From JAAXHB01 sp965214945 (lineage in GTDB: Bacteria > Actinomycetota > Acidimicrobiia > Acidimicrobiales > Aldehydirespiratoraceae), in assembly GCA_965214945.1 (NCBI GenBank), contig OZ244029.1, positions 2,604,001-2,668,000 of the forward strand: 64,000 bases of DNA, in the 5' to 3' direction. The notes beneath the pieces were generated by a model, which saw only the letters and a list, made by a program, of their open reading frames with translations, ran no database searches and had not been told where the DNA came from. Positions 17,515-27,100 of the stretch are shown here, in pieces. Positions within the stretch are counted from its first letter, which is position 1. Each line of letters opens with the position of its first letter. The position numbers and the translations under genes are program-made.

Positions 17515-18705
17515 ATGATACCGCAGAGCAGCATGGACTATTCGCAGCCCCCCTACGAACAGTGGGATACCGCCCAACCGCACCCCGTCTGGGCGCACGC
17601 CCGGGCGCATGGTGGAGTGATCGAGATCAGCGACAGCCCCACAGCGACGCCGGCTTTCTTCACCACAACCTGGGACGACTCCAACCGGGTGCTGCGAGAC
17701 TGGCGCACCTTTTCCTCGTCGATCAACGCCGAGCTGATGGGCCCCTACATGGGAGAGCTGATGCTGGCTCTCGACGGTACCGAGCACCGCCGCTACCGCA
17801 ACCTGGTGGCCCGGGCTTTCCGCCGCTCGACTCTCGAGCGCTGGCGGGCGGAGCTGGTGGAACCCGTAGCTGAGGGTCTTCTCGACGAGATCGCACCGGC
17901 CGGGCAGGCCGAACTGGTGACTCAGCTCACCAGCAAGTTTCCTGTTCAGGTCATCTGCGGCATCCTCGGCGTGCCCGCGGACGACCACGAACAGTTCAAC
18001 CGCTGGTCGCTGCAGATCATCTACGGTCCGCTCGATCCCGAGGCCGGGCTTGCTGCGTCTGACGCGATGCGCGACTATCTCGAACCCCTGGTAGAAGCCC
18101 GCCGGGCCGAGCCTGCCGGTGACCTGCTGTCGGAGCTGGTGCTGGCCGAAGTGGACGGGTGCCGGCTCAGCGACGAAAAGATCTACGGGTTCCTCCGTCT
18201 GCTGCTGCCGGCAGGCGCAGAAACGACCTACAGGGCCTTCGGGTCGTGCCTGCTGGCCTTGCTGGCAAGGCCAGCAGTGCTCGACAGGGTGCGGGCCGAC
18301 CGGTCGCTGGTGCCGGCCGCGGTGGAGGAGACGCTGCGCTGGGAGAGCCCGGTGACGATGGTGTCGCGTGTGGCTGTCGCCGACGCCGAGATCTCCGGCT
18401 GCCGTGTGCCGCAAGGTTCGGCCGTCACCGTGCTCACCGGATCGGCATCGCGTGACGAAAGCCGCTGGGATGATCCACAGGTCTGGTCCCTCAACTGCAC
18501 GCCTAAGCAGCATTTGGCCTTCGGCGCAGGCGTCCACCAGTGTCTAGGCATGCACCTGGCCCGCCTCGAACTCGAGGTGGGGGTCAACGCCGTGCTCGAC
18601 CGGCTGCCGGGCCTCAGGCTCGATCCCGACGCCGAGATCCCACAAATCCAGGGCTATGCCTTCAGGAGCCCGCCGTCGCTTCCGGTGCTGTTCGACCCCG
18701 CCTGA
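17515..18705 (+). CDS. Cytochrome P450
   Basis: A soluble bacterial P450 of 396 residues (ATG 17515; ATG 17533 is an alternative). The I-helix is LPAGAETTYR with the acid-Thr pair, the K-helix ExxR is EETLRW, and the heme-binding loop is FGAGVHQCLG with the axial Cys343. In the segment before the heme loop the usual R-x-P-x-x-H-L is NCTPKQHL, so the heme-propionate Arg is absent. No ferredoxin or reductase gene is adjacent. Substrate unknown. It starts divergently from the sulfatase across the poly-C tract. Confidence 0.92.
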   Translation: MIPQSSMDYSQPPYEQWDTAQPHPVWAHARAHGGVIEISDSPTATPAFFTTTWDDSNRVLRDWRTFSSSINAELMGPYMGELMLALDGTEHRRYRNLVARAFRRSTLERWRAELVEPVAEGLLDEIAPAGQAELVTQLTSKFPVQVICGILGVPADDHEQFNRWSLQIIYGPLDPEAGLAASDAMRDYLEPLVEARRAEPAGDLLSELVLAEVDGCRLSDEKIYGFLRLLLPAGAETTYRAFGSCLLALLARPAVLDRVRADRSLVPAAVEETLRWESPVTMVSRVAVADAEISGCRVPQGSAVTVLTGSASRDESRWDDPQVWSLNCTPKQHLAFGAGVHQCLGMHLARLELEVGVNAVLDRLPGLRLDPDAEIPQIQGYAFRSPPSLPVLFDPA

Positions 18706-18781
18706 TTGCAACCCTCCACAAATGCATCAACGCGGAGCGGCAACCACCGAGCAGGTTATGTGTAGGCAGGGTCGGCGTCGG

Positions 18782-19972
18782 TTAGGCAGCGATGCCGTCG
18801 GCTCGCAGCTCGTCCAGGCGATCGCCCCAGCCGATTTCGCAGATCACCTCATCGGTGTGTTGGCCGAGCGCCGGCGCTGACGGATTCTGAAACGACGCAG
18901 GAGTTGCACTGAAACGAGCGGGAGCGCGATGCTGGCGCACCCGCCCCATGACCGGGTGATCGTGCTCTTCGAGTAGCCGGTTGTGCACCACTTGAGGGTC
19001 ATCGGCGATTTCTTCCACGCCCACTACCACCCCGTAAGGCACATCGGATCGCTCCATCGCCTTCACCGCATCGGCCAGCGGCATTCGGGACGCCGCGGCA
19101 TGAGCGGCCCGGAAGACCCGGCTGCTCGTTTCCTTGTGCTCCCAACGGTCGGCCACGGTGGTCAGACGCGGATCGGAGGAGTCGACTCCGAAAGCGCTTG
19201 CCATCCCGTGGAACTCGTCGTCGGTGAGCGCGGCGACCACGGCATGGCCATCTTTGAAGGCCACCGCCTTCTGGTTGACCATCAACGACTGCGCCAAGTG
19301 GGGTTGCTCGTTGTCCAAAGCGACCTCATGGGCGGCAGCGTCCACATATAGGAAGGCCACAACAGCGTCCAGCATGGCGAGATCGATGTGCTGACCGCCG
19401 GCGCCCCGCTCCCGCGCGAAAAGCGCTGCTGTGATGGCCTGGCAGGCGGTGTAGGCGGTGATCTTGTCGGCCACGGCCTGGCGCAGGAATCGAGGCGACT
19501 TGTCGTTGATGCCGGTCTGGCTGGCCACCAGCCCGCCTTGGGCTTGCACTACCGAGTCGTATACCCGGCGGTGGGCGTAAGGGCCGTCGGGTCCGAAGCC
19601 CGACAGCGAGGCGTAAACGATGCCGGGATTGCGCTCGGCCGCTGCGTCATAGCCGAGGCCGAGCCGGTCAACGGCGCCAGGTCGCATGTTCTGCACAAAA
19701 ACGTCGGCGGCGGCGATCAGGTCCAAGGCAATGGTGCGACCGCGCGGGTCTCGGCAGTCCAGTGCGATTGACCGCTTGCCCCGATTGCACACCTGGAACA
19801 TGGCCGAGATGCCGCCCGAACTCACGCCCGCGTAGCGGCCGGGGTCGCCCAAGCCGGGCTGCTCTATCTTGACCGCCTCAGCCCCCTGGTCGACCAGCAT
19901 GGCAACGGCCAGCGGGCCAGTGACCGCCGTGCTCATCTCGACGATGCGGACGCCTGCCATCGGCCCGGACAT
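18782..19972 (-). CDS. CaiB/BaiF (class III) CoA-transferase
   Basis: Transfers CoA between carboxylic acids through an aspartyl-CoA thioester. The 396 residues match the family. They include an N-terminal GVRIVEMSTAVTGPLAVAMLVDQGA-type segment, KRSIALDCRDPRGR, the likely catalytic Asp139 in YDSVVQAQGG, and QHIDLAMLDAVVAFLY. It is not directly joined to a CoA ligase or oxidoreductase, so the substrate pair cannot be named. The spacer after the neighbouring Cache gene carries GC-rich repeats. Confidence 0.92.
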   Translation of the reverse strand: MSGPMAGVRIVEMSTAVTGPLAVAMLVDQGAEAVKIEQPGLGDPGRYAGVSSGGISAMFQVCNRGKRSIALDCRDPRGRTIALDLIAAADVFVQNMRPGAVDRLGLGYDAAAERNPGIVYASLSGFGPDGPYAHRRVYDSVVQAQGGLVASQTGINDKSPRFLRQAVADKITAYTACQAITAALFARERGAGGQHIDLAMLDAVVAFLYVDAAAHEVALDNEQPHLAQSLMVNQKAVAFKDGHAVVAALTDDEFHGMASAFGVDSSDPRLTTVADRWEHKETSSRVFRAAHAAASRMPLADAVKAMERSDVPYGVVVGVEEIADDPQVVHNRLLEEHDHPVMGRVRQHRAPARFSATPASFQNPSAPALGQHTDEVICEIGWGDRLDELRADGIAA

Positions 19973-20022
19973 TGCGGCCCTCCCTAGTCCATGGTCTTGG
20001 CTGGTCGGGATCGCAGGCTACG

Positions 20023-20075
20023 CCCCCTGAGCGCGCTGGGGCGGCCGGCGCGCTGAGCGGACCGGGGCGGCCAGT
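20023..20075. repeat. Imperfect GC-rich duplication after the Cache lipoprotein gene
   Basis: Two roughly 25-bp units (ctgagcgcgctggggcggcc and ctgagcggaccggggcggcc) lie immediately downstream of the Cache gene stop. Confidence 0.7.
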
Positions 20076-20570
20076 TCAGGAGTCGGTGTAGTAGCCGGAG
20101 CCGAACACGAGGTCGTCGTGTAGAACGGCCCAGCTCCGCTTCGGCTCCTCCTCTCCGGAGACCGGGTTGGTGAACCGGTAGTTGGTCCAAACGCCCTCAG
20201 GGGTGGCGCTGTTCAAGACGCCTTGCACGATGAACGCTCCGGTGCTGTCCTGCAGGTCGTAGAGGTTCTGCCCGACCAGATCGGGATTGGCGGCATGGGC
20301 TTGGGGCACACCCTCGATGTTCAGCACGTACAAGTAGACCTCGCCGTCGATGTAATCACCGCTGCTGGTGAACTCCTCAAAGGCCGCCTCGCCAATGTCA
20401 TCGTAGCGCTCGACAGCATCCGCGACCTGCGCTCTGACCTTCTCCTCAATGACCTTCTCCGCAATCACCTGACCGATCTCGACCGGATCGTCCCCGGTGC
20501 CGCAAGCGGAAGCCAGCAGGGCCAGAGCTGAGACAGCTACAGCAACAACACGAAGAGAACGCCTGCACAT
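20076..20570 (-). CDS. Cache-domain lipoprotein
   Basis: A 164-residue putative lipoprotein. The signal peptide (MCRRSLRVVAVAVSALALLAS) ends in a lipobox ASAC. After a short linker comes a single Cache-type sensor fold with DGEVYLYVLNIEGVPQAHA, NPDLVGQNLYDLQD and a closing SGYYTDS. Such domains bind small molecules outside the cell, usually fused to signalling modules; here it stands alone. ATG 20570 has GGGAGG about 11 nt upstream. Function unknown beyond likely extracytoplasmic ligand binding. Confidence 0.75.
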   Translation of the reverse strand: MCRRSLRVVAVAVSALALLASACGTGDDPVEIGQVIAEKVIEEKVRAQVADAVERYDDIGEAAFEEFTSSGDYIDGEVYLYVLNIEGVPQAHAANPDLVGQNLYDLQDSTGAFIVQGVLNSATPEGVWTNYRFTNPVSGEEEPKRSWAVLHDDLVFGSGYYTDS

Positions 20571-20778
20571 GGATCTACCAGCCTCCCAATGTTCGGTAAC
20601 AGTTGACAAGCTAGTGACCTTACCGCAGACCAGTGGCTCTACCGCAGATGTCTGACGGCTGCCGCTGAACTCTTGATCGCGCCTGCGCGCTGCTCTGTCA
20701 TAGGTGTTCGCTAGCTTCGGAGGCGTGCCGGCAATTCGTCGGCGCGCAGAAGAAGCATCGGATAGAGAGGAGCGTCAC

Positions 20779-21447
20779 ATGGCGAGGTTGCTGGAGAGGC
20801 TGAAGAACCTGCTGGGCGGCCCGAGCGGGAGGCGGCAGTCGGAGAAACGGCATGAGGAGATCAGCTACTTGCAACACCAGATCAACGACTTCGAGAACTA
20901 CCGAGAGCTATGCGACGAACTCAGCGCTGAGTGCCCCATCATCACCAAACGCGGCGAGGAGGTTCTGGCCATTGGCAAGAACGCAGCTCTGCTGGAGTCC
21001 CGCAGTTCCGGGGCGCGGTACGGAGGCACCAGCCACGGCCTGTCGCTCCGCGTTGCCAAGGGCATCTACTACCGACCGAGCGTCCACAGCGGAAAGGTGA
21101 CCCGCGGAGCGGACACGCCCACCTTGATCGACACCGGCGGCACCTTCACGGTGACCAATATGAGAGCCGTCTATCACGGCCCAACCCAGAACCGAGAATG
21201 GATGTGGAACAAGCTGATTGCCTTGAACGTCGAGCGCACAGGCTCTGACTTCTACTTTCAGCTGCCTGTCTCGAACCGCCAGCGCGTGTCGGGAGTCCTA
21301 CTAGATGCGAACGCGGTGGACTGGATGCACCAGCGTGTCCGCTTCGGGCTGGCCCTGTATCAGGGGCGCTCTGACGACTTTGTGCAAGCGATGCGCAATC
21401 GCCTGACCGAGTTGGAAGCCGAAGCCGCCGCAGCATCGCTGCCCTAA
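20779..21447 (+). CDS. Uncharacterised protein with N-terminal coiled coil and PH-like core
   Basis: A 222-residue cytoplasmic protein that I do not recognise as a named family. Residues 1-60 are charged and probably helical/coiled coil (RLLERLKNLL, HEEISYLQHQINDFENY). The middle has beta-rich segments such as GGTFTVTNMRAVYHGPTQNREW, reminiscent of bacterial PH-like domains. The C-terminus is another helix. ATG 20779 is preceded by a good GGAG ribosome binding site (gagaggagcgtcac). It is divergent from the Cache lipoprotein. Its 3' end including the stop codon is duplicated downstream. Confidence 0.8.
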   Translation: MARLLERLKNLLGGPSGRRQSEKRHEEISYLQHQINDFENYRELCDELSAECPIITKRGEEVLAIGKNAALLESRSSGARYGGTSHGLSLRVAKGIYYRPSVHSGKVTRGADTPTLIDTGGTFTVTNMRAVYHGPTQNREWMWNKLIALNVERTGSDFYFQLPVSNRQRVSGVLLDANAVDWMHQRVRFGLALYQGRSDDFVQAMRNRLTELEAEAAAASLP

Positions 21448-21529
21448 GCCTGAGACTGGGCCGCCGGGGCGGCCCGTGGGTTCGGTAGGGGTGGCCGCAG
21501 CATCGCTGCCGCTGCCTGAAGCCTGAGAC
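21427..21529. repeat. Duplication of the 3' end of the PH-like gene
   Basis: The last codons gccgcagcatcgctgcc, the stop and agcctgagac (21427-21456) reappear at 21494-21529 as gccgcagcatcgctgcc, a short gctgcctga insert and agcctgagac. About 35 bp of unrelated GC-rich sequence separates the copies. Confidence 0.9.
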
Positions 21530-21581
21530 GACGCAGCTCGTCTGAAGAGCAGACCGTCGGATTGCGGCTATAACTTCTGGC

Positions 21582-22400
21582 GTGCTGATCGTCGTGTCGC
21601 CGGCCAAGTCGCTTGACTACTCCTCGGCGCTGCCCACCAAGAAGCACTCGCACCCCAGGATGCTCGACGACGCGGCACAGCTCGTAGATGTGATGCGGCG
21701 CAAGTCGCCCCACGATCTCATCGAGATGATGGGCATCTCCGACAACCTGGCAGAACTCAACCATGAGCGCTTCAACGACTGGGAGGCGCCGTTTACGCCC
21801 GACACGGCCCGCCCGGCGCTGCTGACGTTCGCTGGCGACGTATACCGCGCCATGGATGCGTCAGCCACGTTCACGCAGCGCGACTACACCCACGCCCAGA
21901 AGATGCTGCGCATCCTGTCAGGGCTGTACGGGCTGCTGCGGCCCCTAGACCTCATGCAGCCGTACCGGCTGGAAATGGGCTCAAAGCTCGCCACCGCACG
22001 CGGCCGCAACCTCTACGCGTTTTGGGGCGAGCGCATCACCGACGCCCTCAACGCTGACCTGGCGTCTAGCCCCGGCACGCCCGCGGTGGTCAACCTTGCC
22101 TCCAACGAGTACTTCCGCTCAGTCGACACAAAGCAACTCGACGGGCACCTCGTGACCCCGAAGTTCTTGGACGGAAAGCTCGCCGGCGACGGGCGCCAAG
22201 CAGGCGCCGACCAGGGTCGGGCCCACGAACCGCGGGTGATGGGATACTTCGTCAAGCGGGCGCGCGGCGCGATGGCCGGCTGGATGATCCGCAACCGCGT
22301 TAAGACGATGAGGGGGCTACAGGCCTTCGACGGGCTCGGATACCGGCACAGCCCGCAGCGCTCCACGTTGCGCAAGCCCGTCTTCGTGCGCTGGTCGTGA
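21582..22400 (+). CDS. yaaA: YaaA-family (DUF328) peroxide-stress protein
   Basis: A 272-residue YaaA homologue; in E. coli YaaA limits damage from peroxide by lowering free iron. Family signatures are VVSPAKSLDYSS at the N-terminus, QKMLRILSGLYGLLRPLDLMQPYRLEMG in the centre and NRVKTMRGLQAFDGLGY at the end. The start is GTG 21582. The segment between NLASNEYFRSVD and MGYFVKRARG contains an extra Gly/Ala/Arg-rich loop (AGDGRQAGADQGRAHEP) not typical of the family. No operon partner. Confidence 0.93.
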   Translation: MLIVVSPAKSLDYSSALPTKKHSHPRMLDDAAQLVDVMRRKSPHDLIEMMGISDNLAELNHERFNDWEAPFTPDTARPALLTFAGDVYRAMDASATFTQRDYTHAQKMLRILSGLYGLLRPLDLMQPYRLEMGSKLATARGRNLYAFWGERITDALNADLASSPGTPAVVNLASNEYFRSVDTKQLDGHLVTPKFLDGKLAGDGRQAGADQGRAHEPRVMGYFVKRARGAMAGWMIRNRVKTMRGLQAFDGLGYRHSPQRSTLRKPVFVRWS

Positions 22401-22437
22401 CCTGCGGCCTCGGCCGGGGCAGGCGGCCCGCGGTTCG

Positions 22438-22920
22438 CTAGCCCTCCGGATCGGCAAACATCGCCGCGGCGGCGACGGTCGCCTCCTCGTCGGACACGTC
22501 GCGCAAGTGCGTGGCGATTGACCACTCGTGGCCGAAGGGGTCGCGGATCATGGCGAATCGGTCGCCCCAGAACATGTCCGTCGGCGGCATCAGCACCTCG
22601 GCACCGGCCTCAGCGGCCTTGTCGACCACGGCGTCGCAGTCGGTTACATAGCGGTGAAGTGTCACGGTTGTGACCCCCGTGGCCGATGGCGACGATTCCT
22701 TACCGTCCATCATCTCGGGGAAGTCGTCCGCCAAGAACACCACATGTCCGCCGATCTCGACCTCGGCGTGGACGAGGCGGCCGTCCGGGGCGGGCAGCCG
22801 GCGGCCGACAACCGCACCGAAGGCCTCAACATACCAGTCGACCGCCGCTGCGGCGCCTTTGATGCAGAGATACGGCACCACGTGCGTGCGGTCAGCAGGG
22901 ATGGGGTCAACAGCGTTCAT
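22438..22920 (-). CDS. VOC-superfamily protein (PhnB/glyoxalase-like)
   Basis: A 160-residue protein with two beta-alpha-beta-beta-beta units typical of the vicinal oxygen chelate fold: VVPYLCIKGAAAAVDWYVEAFGA in the first half and WGDRFAMIRDPFGHEWSIATH in the second. It resembles the PhnB-like group often annotated as glyoxalase/bleomycin-resistance or 3-demethylubiquinone methyltransferase-like. Metal ligands are only partly evident. Start ATG 22920. Function unknown. Confidence 0.85.
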   Translation of the reverse strand: MNAVDPIPADRTHVVPYLCIKGAAAAVDWYVEAFGAVVGRRLPAPDGRLVHAEVEIGGHVVFLADDFPEMMDGKESSPSATGVTTVTLHRYVTDCDAVVDKAAEAGAEVLMPPTDMFWGDRFAMIRDPFGHEWSIATHLRDVSDEEATVAAAAMFADPEG

Positions 22921-22980
22921 GGGCTTCCTCCTGGTGATCGGGCGCTAGAGCGTACTCCGAGGGTCGTCGTACGCCCGGCT

Positions 22981-23091
22981 GTGCCCTTCGTGCGAGCGCT
23001 CCCCCGGCTGTGCTATTCGAGTTCGGCATGATCGTCACCGCTAGGTTCGCGGGTGCCCTTCGTGCGAGCGCTCCCCCGGCTGTGCTATTCG
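22981..23091. repeat. Perfect 39-bp direct repeat upstream of purine nucleoside phosphorylase
   Basis: The 39-bp element beginning gtgcccttcgtgcgagcg occurs at 22981-23019 and identically at 23053-23091, offset 72 bp, between the divergent VOC and phosphorylase genes. The second copy ends 8 bp before the phosphorylase start codon. Confidence 0.95.
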
Positions 23092-23098
23092 TAAGGCG

Positions 23099-23956
23099 GT
23101 GAGCGGCGGTGCATCGCGAGGCGACCTCCAGAGGCTGGATCTGCATGATCGGCTCTCGCGGGCCGCCGCGGAGCTGGCCAAGCGCTCGGGCCGAGATCGC
23201 CACGATGTGGCCGTGGTGTTGGGCTCAGGCCTGGGCGGCTACCCGGTATCGCTCGACGGCGCCATCGCGGTGCCGTATGCGGAGCTGCCGGGCTTTCCGG
23301 CGCCCACCGCCTCGGGTCACGCCGGGGTTGCCTACTCGGCACTAGCGGACCGCAACCGGGTGCTGCTGATGTCGGGGCGAGTTCACGCCTACGAGGGCCG
23401 CTCAGCCGACGAGATTGTCTTCGGTGTGCGCGTCGCGGTCACGGCGGGATGCCGTGTGGTGGTGCTCACCAACGCCGCCGGGGGCTGCGGTGATCACCTG
23501 GCCGCGGGTGACCTTGTTTTGATCACCGATCATGTGAGCCTGGCAGGGCTGAGCCCGCTGGAAGGCCCCAACGACGAGCGCATCGGGCCCAGATTCCCGG
23601 ACATGACCGATGTGTACTCGCCAGCGCTGCGCGCCGAGGCCCACGCGGCCGCAGACCGGGCGGGCTTCAGCCTCAAGGAAGGCGTGTACTTCTGGTTCCG
23701 CGGCCCGATGTTCGAGACGCCGGCGGAGATCCGCATGGCCCAGGCGCTGGGCGGTTCGCTGGTGGGGATGTCCACCGTCCCGGAGGCCATTGCGGTGCGC
23801 CACATGGGGGCGCAGGTGCTGGGCATTTCGCTGTGCACCAACCTGGCGGCCGGCATCTCTGAAGCGCCGCTTTCGCACGACGAGGTGGTAGCAGCCGGGG
23901 CCTCGGCATCTGCCCGCTTCGGCGCGCTCCTCGACGAGCTACTGCCGGCGCTGTGA
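23099..23956 (+). CDS. punA: Purine nucleoside phosphorylase, trimeric type
   Basis: Cleaves purine (deoxy)nucleosides with phosphate to free base and (deoxy)ribose-1-phosphate. The 285 residues carry the phosphate loop VLGSGLGGYP, SGRVHAYEG, LTNAAGG, the base-side GPMFETPAEIR, the MSTVPE phosphate/ribose loop and SLCTNLAAG. This fits the low-molecular-mass PNP class. GTG 23099 is the start. It pairs metabolically with the mutase-DeoC fusion at 36.6 kb, which would use its sugar phosphate product. Confidence 0.93.
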   Translation: MSGGASRGDLQRLDLHDRLSRAAAELAKRSGRDRHDVAVVLGSGLGGYPVSLDGAIAVPYAELPGFPAPTASGHAGVAYSALADRNRVLLMSGRVHAYEGRSADEIVFGVRVAVTAGCRVVVLTNAAGGCGDHLAAGDLVLITDHVSLAGLSPLEGPNDERIGPRFPDMTDVYSPALRAEAHAAADRAGFSLKEGVYFWFRGPMFETPAEIRMAQALGGSLVGMSTVPEAIAVRHMGAQVLGISLCTNLAAGISEAPLSHDEVVAAGASASARFGALLDELLPAL

Positions 23957-23957
23957 A

Positions 23958-24066
23958 CCAGATCGGTTAGGGGCAGGCGCCCCAGGGCGCCGCGCCAGAT
24001 CGGTTAGGGGCAGGCGCCCCAGGGCGCCGCGCCAGATCGGTTCAGGGGCAGGCCGCCAGGGCGATG
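23958..24066. repeat. Three tandem 37-bp repeats after purine nucleoside phosphorylase
   Basis: Units begin with ccagatcggttag at 23958, 23995 and 24032. The first two are identical over 37 bp and the third is diverged. The array starts one base after the gene's stop codon and each of the first two copies contains TAG. Confidence 0.95.
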
Positions 24067-24124
24067 CGAACGCAGACGAACCCAACCGCGCACTCGATGT
24101 CATGTCAGTTTCGTCAAATCAGTC

Positions 24125-24160
24125 AGGTCACAGCTTCGGTGTCAGGTCAGCTTCGGTGTG
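24125..24160. repeat. Duplicated stop region of the Mo-FAD hydroxylase gene
   Basis: The element aggtcacagcttcggtgt (24125-24142) is a near copy of aggtcagcttcggtgt (24144-24159), which encodes the last codons. On the minus strand the gene's TGA at 24142-24144 is followed by a second acaccgaagct...TGA. Confidence 0.85.
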
Positions 24161-27100
24161 AGGCGCATCAGAGCGCGTCTCAGAAGTCCCGAAGCCGCGT
24201 CAACCTTCCAAGCGTTGCGGGGCAAAGGGTGGGCTTCGACAGCCCAGGCCGATGCGGTCTCGGCCAGCGCGGTCGTATCTTGCAGGCTGGCGCCTATGAG
24301 ACGGCGCTCGCTACGGCGGGCGCGATAGGGCACAGGTGCCACCGCGCCCAGGGCGATGCGGGCGGAGGCAACGGTGTGGCCGTCGTCGGCGAGGCGCAGC
24401 GACACAGCAGCCGAACAGACCGCGAAGTCGCCGGAATAGCCGGCGAGCTTCTCGAACGCGGCGCGACGGGCGCGGGCTTCAGCGGACACTTCCACAGCGG
24501 TCAGCAGCTCCCCGGGGGCTAGCGCCGGCTCGCCGGGCCCCTTGTAGAGGCGGCCGATCGGCAGACGGCGGATCGGCTTGCCCGAAGAGGGAGAAGCCGT
24601 CAGCGCTGCGGCGCCGAGAGCCAGCAGCCCGGTGGCCAGATCCGATGGCGTGACGGCCTGGCAGCGGTGCCCGCCGATCACTGCGTGCTGGAAACGGTGA
24701 TCGCCGAGCACTGCGTAGCACGGGCACTTCCACCCGCCCCTTTTGTAACACGGGAACCCGTTGCGGTAGAAAGAGCAGCGCTTTTGTTGCAGCAGATTGC
24801 CGCCCACGGTCGCCAGCTCTCTGATCTGGTGGGTGGCTAGCGCCTTAAGAAGATCTGCGAGCATCGAATCGCCGTTGAGCGAACCTTCGGCCGGGTCGGA
24901 TGCAAGGACATGACGGCGCAGGTCTTCCAATGTGACGGCGGCGCCGATGCTCAGACCGCCGTCTGGGGTTTGACGTAGCCGTCGCATCGAGCGAACCGAC
25001 GTCACGTCGATCAGGTGCACCGGCGAGCGGAGGCCCTGGCGGGCCGCCACCAGCAGGTCGGTGCCACCTGCGATGTAGTCACCGGGCCCTCCGTCGGAGG
25101 CCGCTACCGAGGCCTTGGCGGTTGTCGTTTCGGCGACCGTCGCGGGCCGCTGCACGGACTGCACGGTGTGTTCCGGGGCCAGCGCAGGCGCGGCGAGACG
25201 CCGACGGGTGCCGCGGGCGCCGCAGCGGTCGAGCAGCCAGAACACGCCCAGCGGGTACAGCCGGCGAAGCAGCTCCGTCCACCACAACCTCGGGCGTCTC
25301 AGCACCAAGCGAGGCCGGGCCGCCGCCGGTGCCTGGGCCCTGTCGGCGAACGCGGGCCGGGCACCCTCAAGGGGCGACGCCCGGGTGAAGCCCCGCAGCT
25401 TGTCGGGAGTGATGGGCAGGTCGCGCACCCTGACTCCGGTGGCGTGAGCCACGGCGTTGGCGACCGCCGCTGGCGTAGGCACCAGCCCGATCTCGCCGAG
25501 ACCCTTGGCGCCGTACGGCCCGGCCGAGTCGTAGCCGTCCAGCAGCACCGCCCGGATCGCCGGCAGATCGGCGGCACGGGACGCGGCGTACTCCGCCAAG
25601 CTCGGATTGACCAGCCGTCCCTGCTCATAAACGAGTTCCTCCCCCAGTGCCGCGCCCAGCCCCATTGCCACCGCGCCAGTCACCTGGCCTTGCGCTGCGG
25701 CCGGGTTGAGCGCGGCGCCCGAATCATGCACCGACACCACGTCGGTTACCCGCACCTCGCCGGTGTCGCGGTCGACCTTCACCTCCACAGCCTGAACGCA
25801 GATTCCGTAGGCGGGCGTAAAATGCGAGCGGCCCGTTTGCTTGTCCATCTTGTCCACGTCGGTGAGATAGCTGCCCTCCGCCGAGATCTGCCCGGAGGCC
25901 GCGCCCTGCTCGGTCAGAGCCACGAGATCTCCGACAGATACGGCGTCTGCGCCGTATCGGGCCTCGCCGTCGACGAGACGCACCCGCGACGCCGACGAGC
26001 CGAACTTCTCCGCCGCGGCGCGCTTGATGATCTGCGCCGCTCGGCGGGACGCGTCGGCCGTGGCGTGACCGCCCCAAACCGTGCCCCGCGACGACCACGC
26101 GCCCAGGTCTAGGGGCGCGTTGTGGCTGTCCATCATCGTCGCAGACACATCGTCGAAGGCGATGCCCAGCTCGTGCGAGACGATCTGGCGCAGCAGCGTG
26201 GCCTGGCCGGTGCCAGCGTCGGACCCGGCGAAGCGCACGCGCGCGGTGCCGTCGGTCAGCACGTCCACCGCCGCCTCGCTCAGCTCGGAGTGCTCGAAGG
26301 CGTTGGCGCCCGACACATGGATCGCGGCGGCTACGCCAACGCCCTGGCCGCTGCCGGCGAGTTCCTGTTTGGCGTCCCAGCCGATCTCGGCACGGGCGCG
26401 TTCGAGGCATTCTGCAAGCCGGGCCGTGCCGAGCCGCCAGCCCGTGAGCGTCACGTCGCCATCACGGCAGGCGTTACGCAAGCGCAAGTCGATGCGATCG
26501 ATGCCGAGCTGCCCGGCGAGTTCGTCGATCTGCGACTCCATCGCGAACGTCATCTGCGGATTGCCGTAGCCTCGAAAAGAAGCCGGCGGCTGCCTGTTGG
26601 TGTAGACCAGTTTTGCAGTGGTCTCACAGCCTTCGAGACGATAAAGGTTGGCGGCCAGCATGGTGGCGTAGACCGCCACCGACGGCCCGGCGTGGTTGTA
26701 GGCACCGTTGTCCACCCCGATGCGGCCTTCGCGGTGGGTGAGCCGCCCGTCGCTGCTGACGCCGGTGGTCAGCTCGACGCGGAACGGGTGGCGCACCGCG
26801 GTGGCGGCGAACTCCTCGGCGCGGTCGAGCACGAGACGCACCGGACGTCCGGGGACGCGCATCGCCAGCGCCGCGGCGATCACCTCGTGAGATCCGGCTT
26901 TGGCCTTGGCCCCGAAGCCTCCGCCGACTGCCGCCGGGTGGGTGCGAACCTGATCGATGCGCAGCCCGAGCATGTGGGCGACCTCTTTGCGCACGAAGTA
27001 CGGCGCCTGCGTGGACAGCCAAAGGCAGAGGCGCTCAGCGCCGGGATCCCAGCGCGCCACCGCAGAGTGCGGCTCCAGGCAAACGTGCGCCGCCGGGGGA

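Noticed and set aside
21570..21600. Possible riboswitch or attenuator before yaaA
   Set aside because: The spacer holds a duplicated gene end but no convincing conserved structure.
23958..24066. Possible CRISPR array
   Set aside because: The units are directly adjacent without spacers and only three in number; no cas genes are present.
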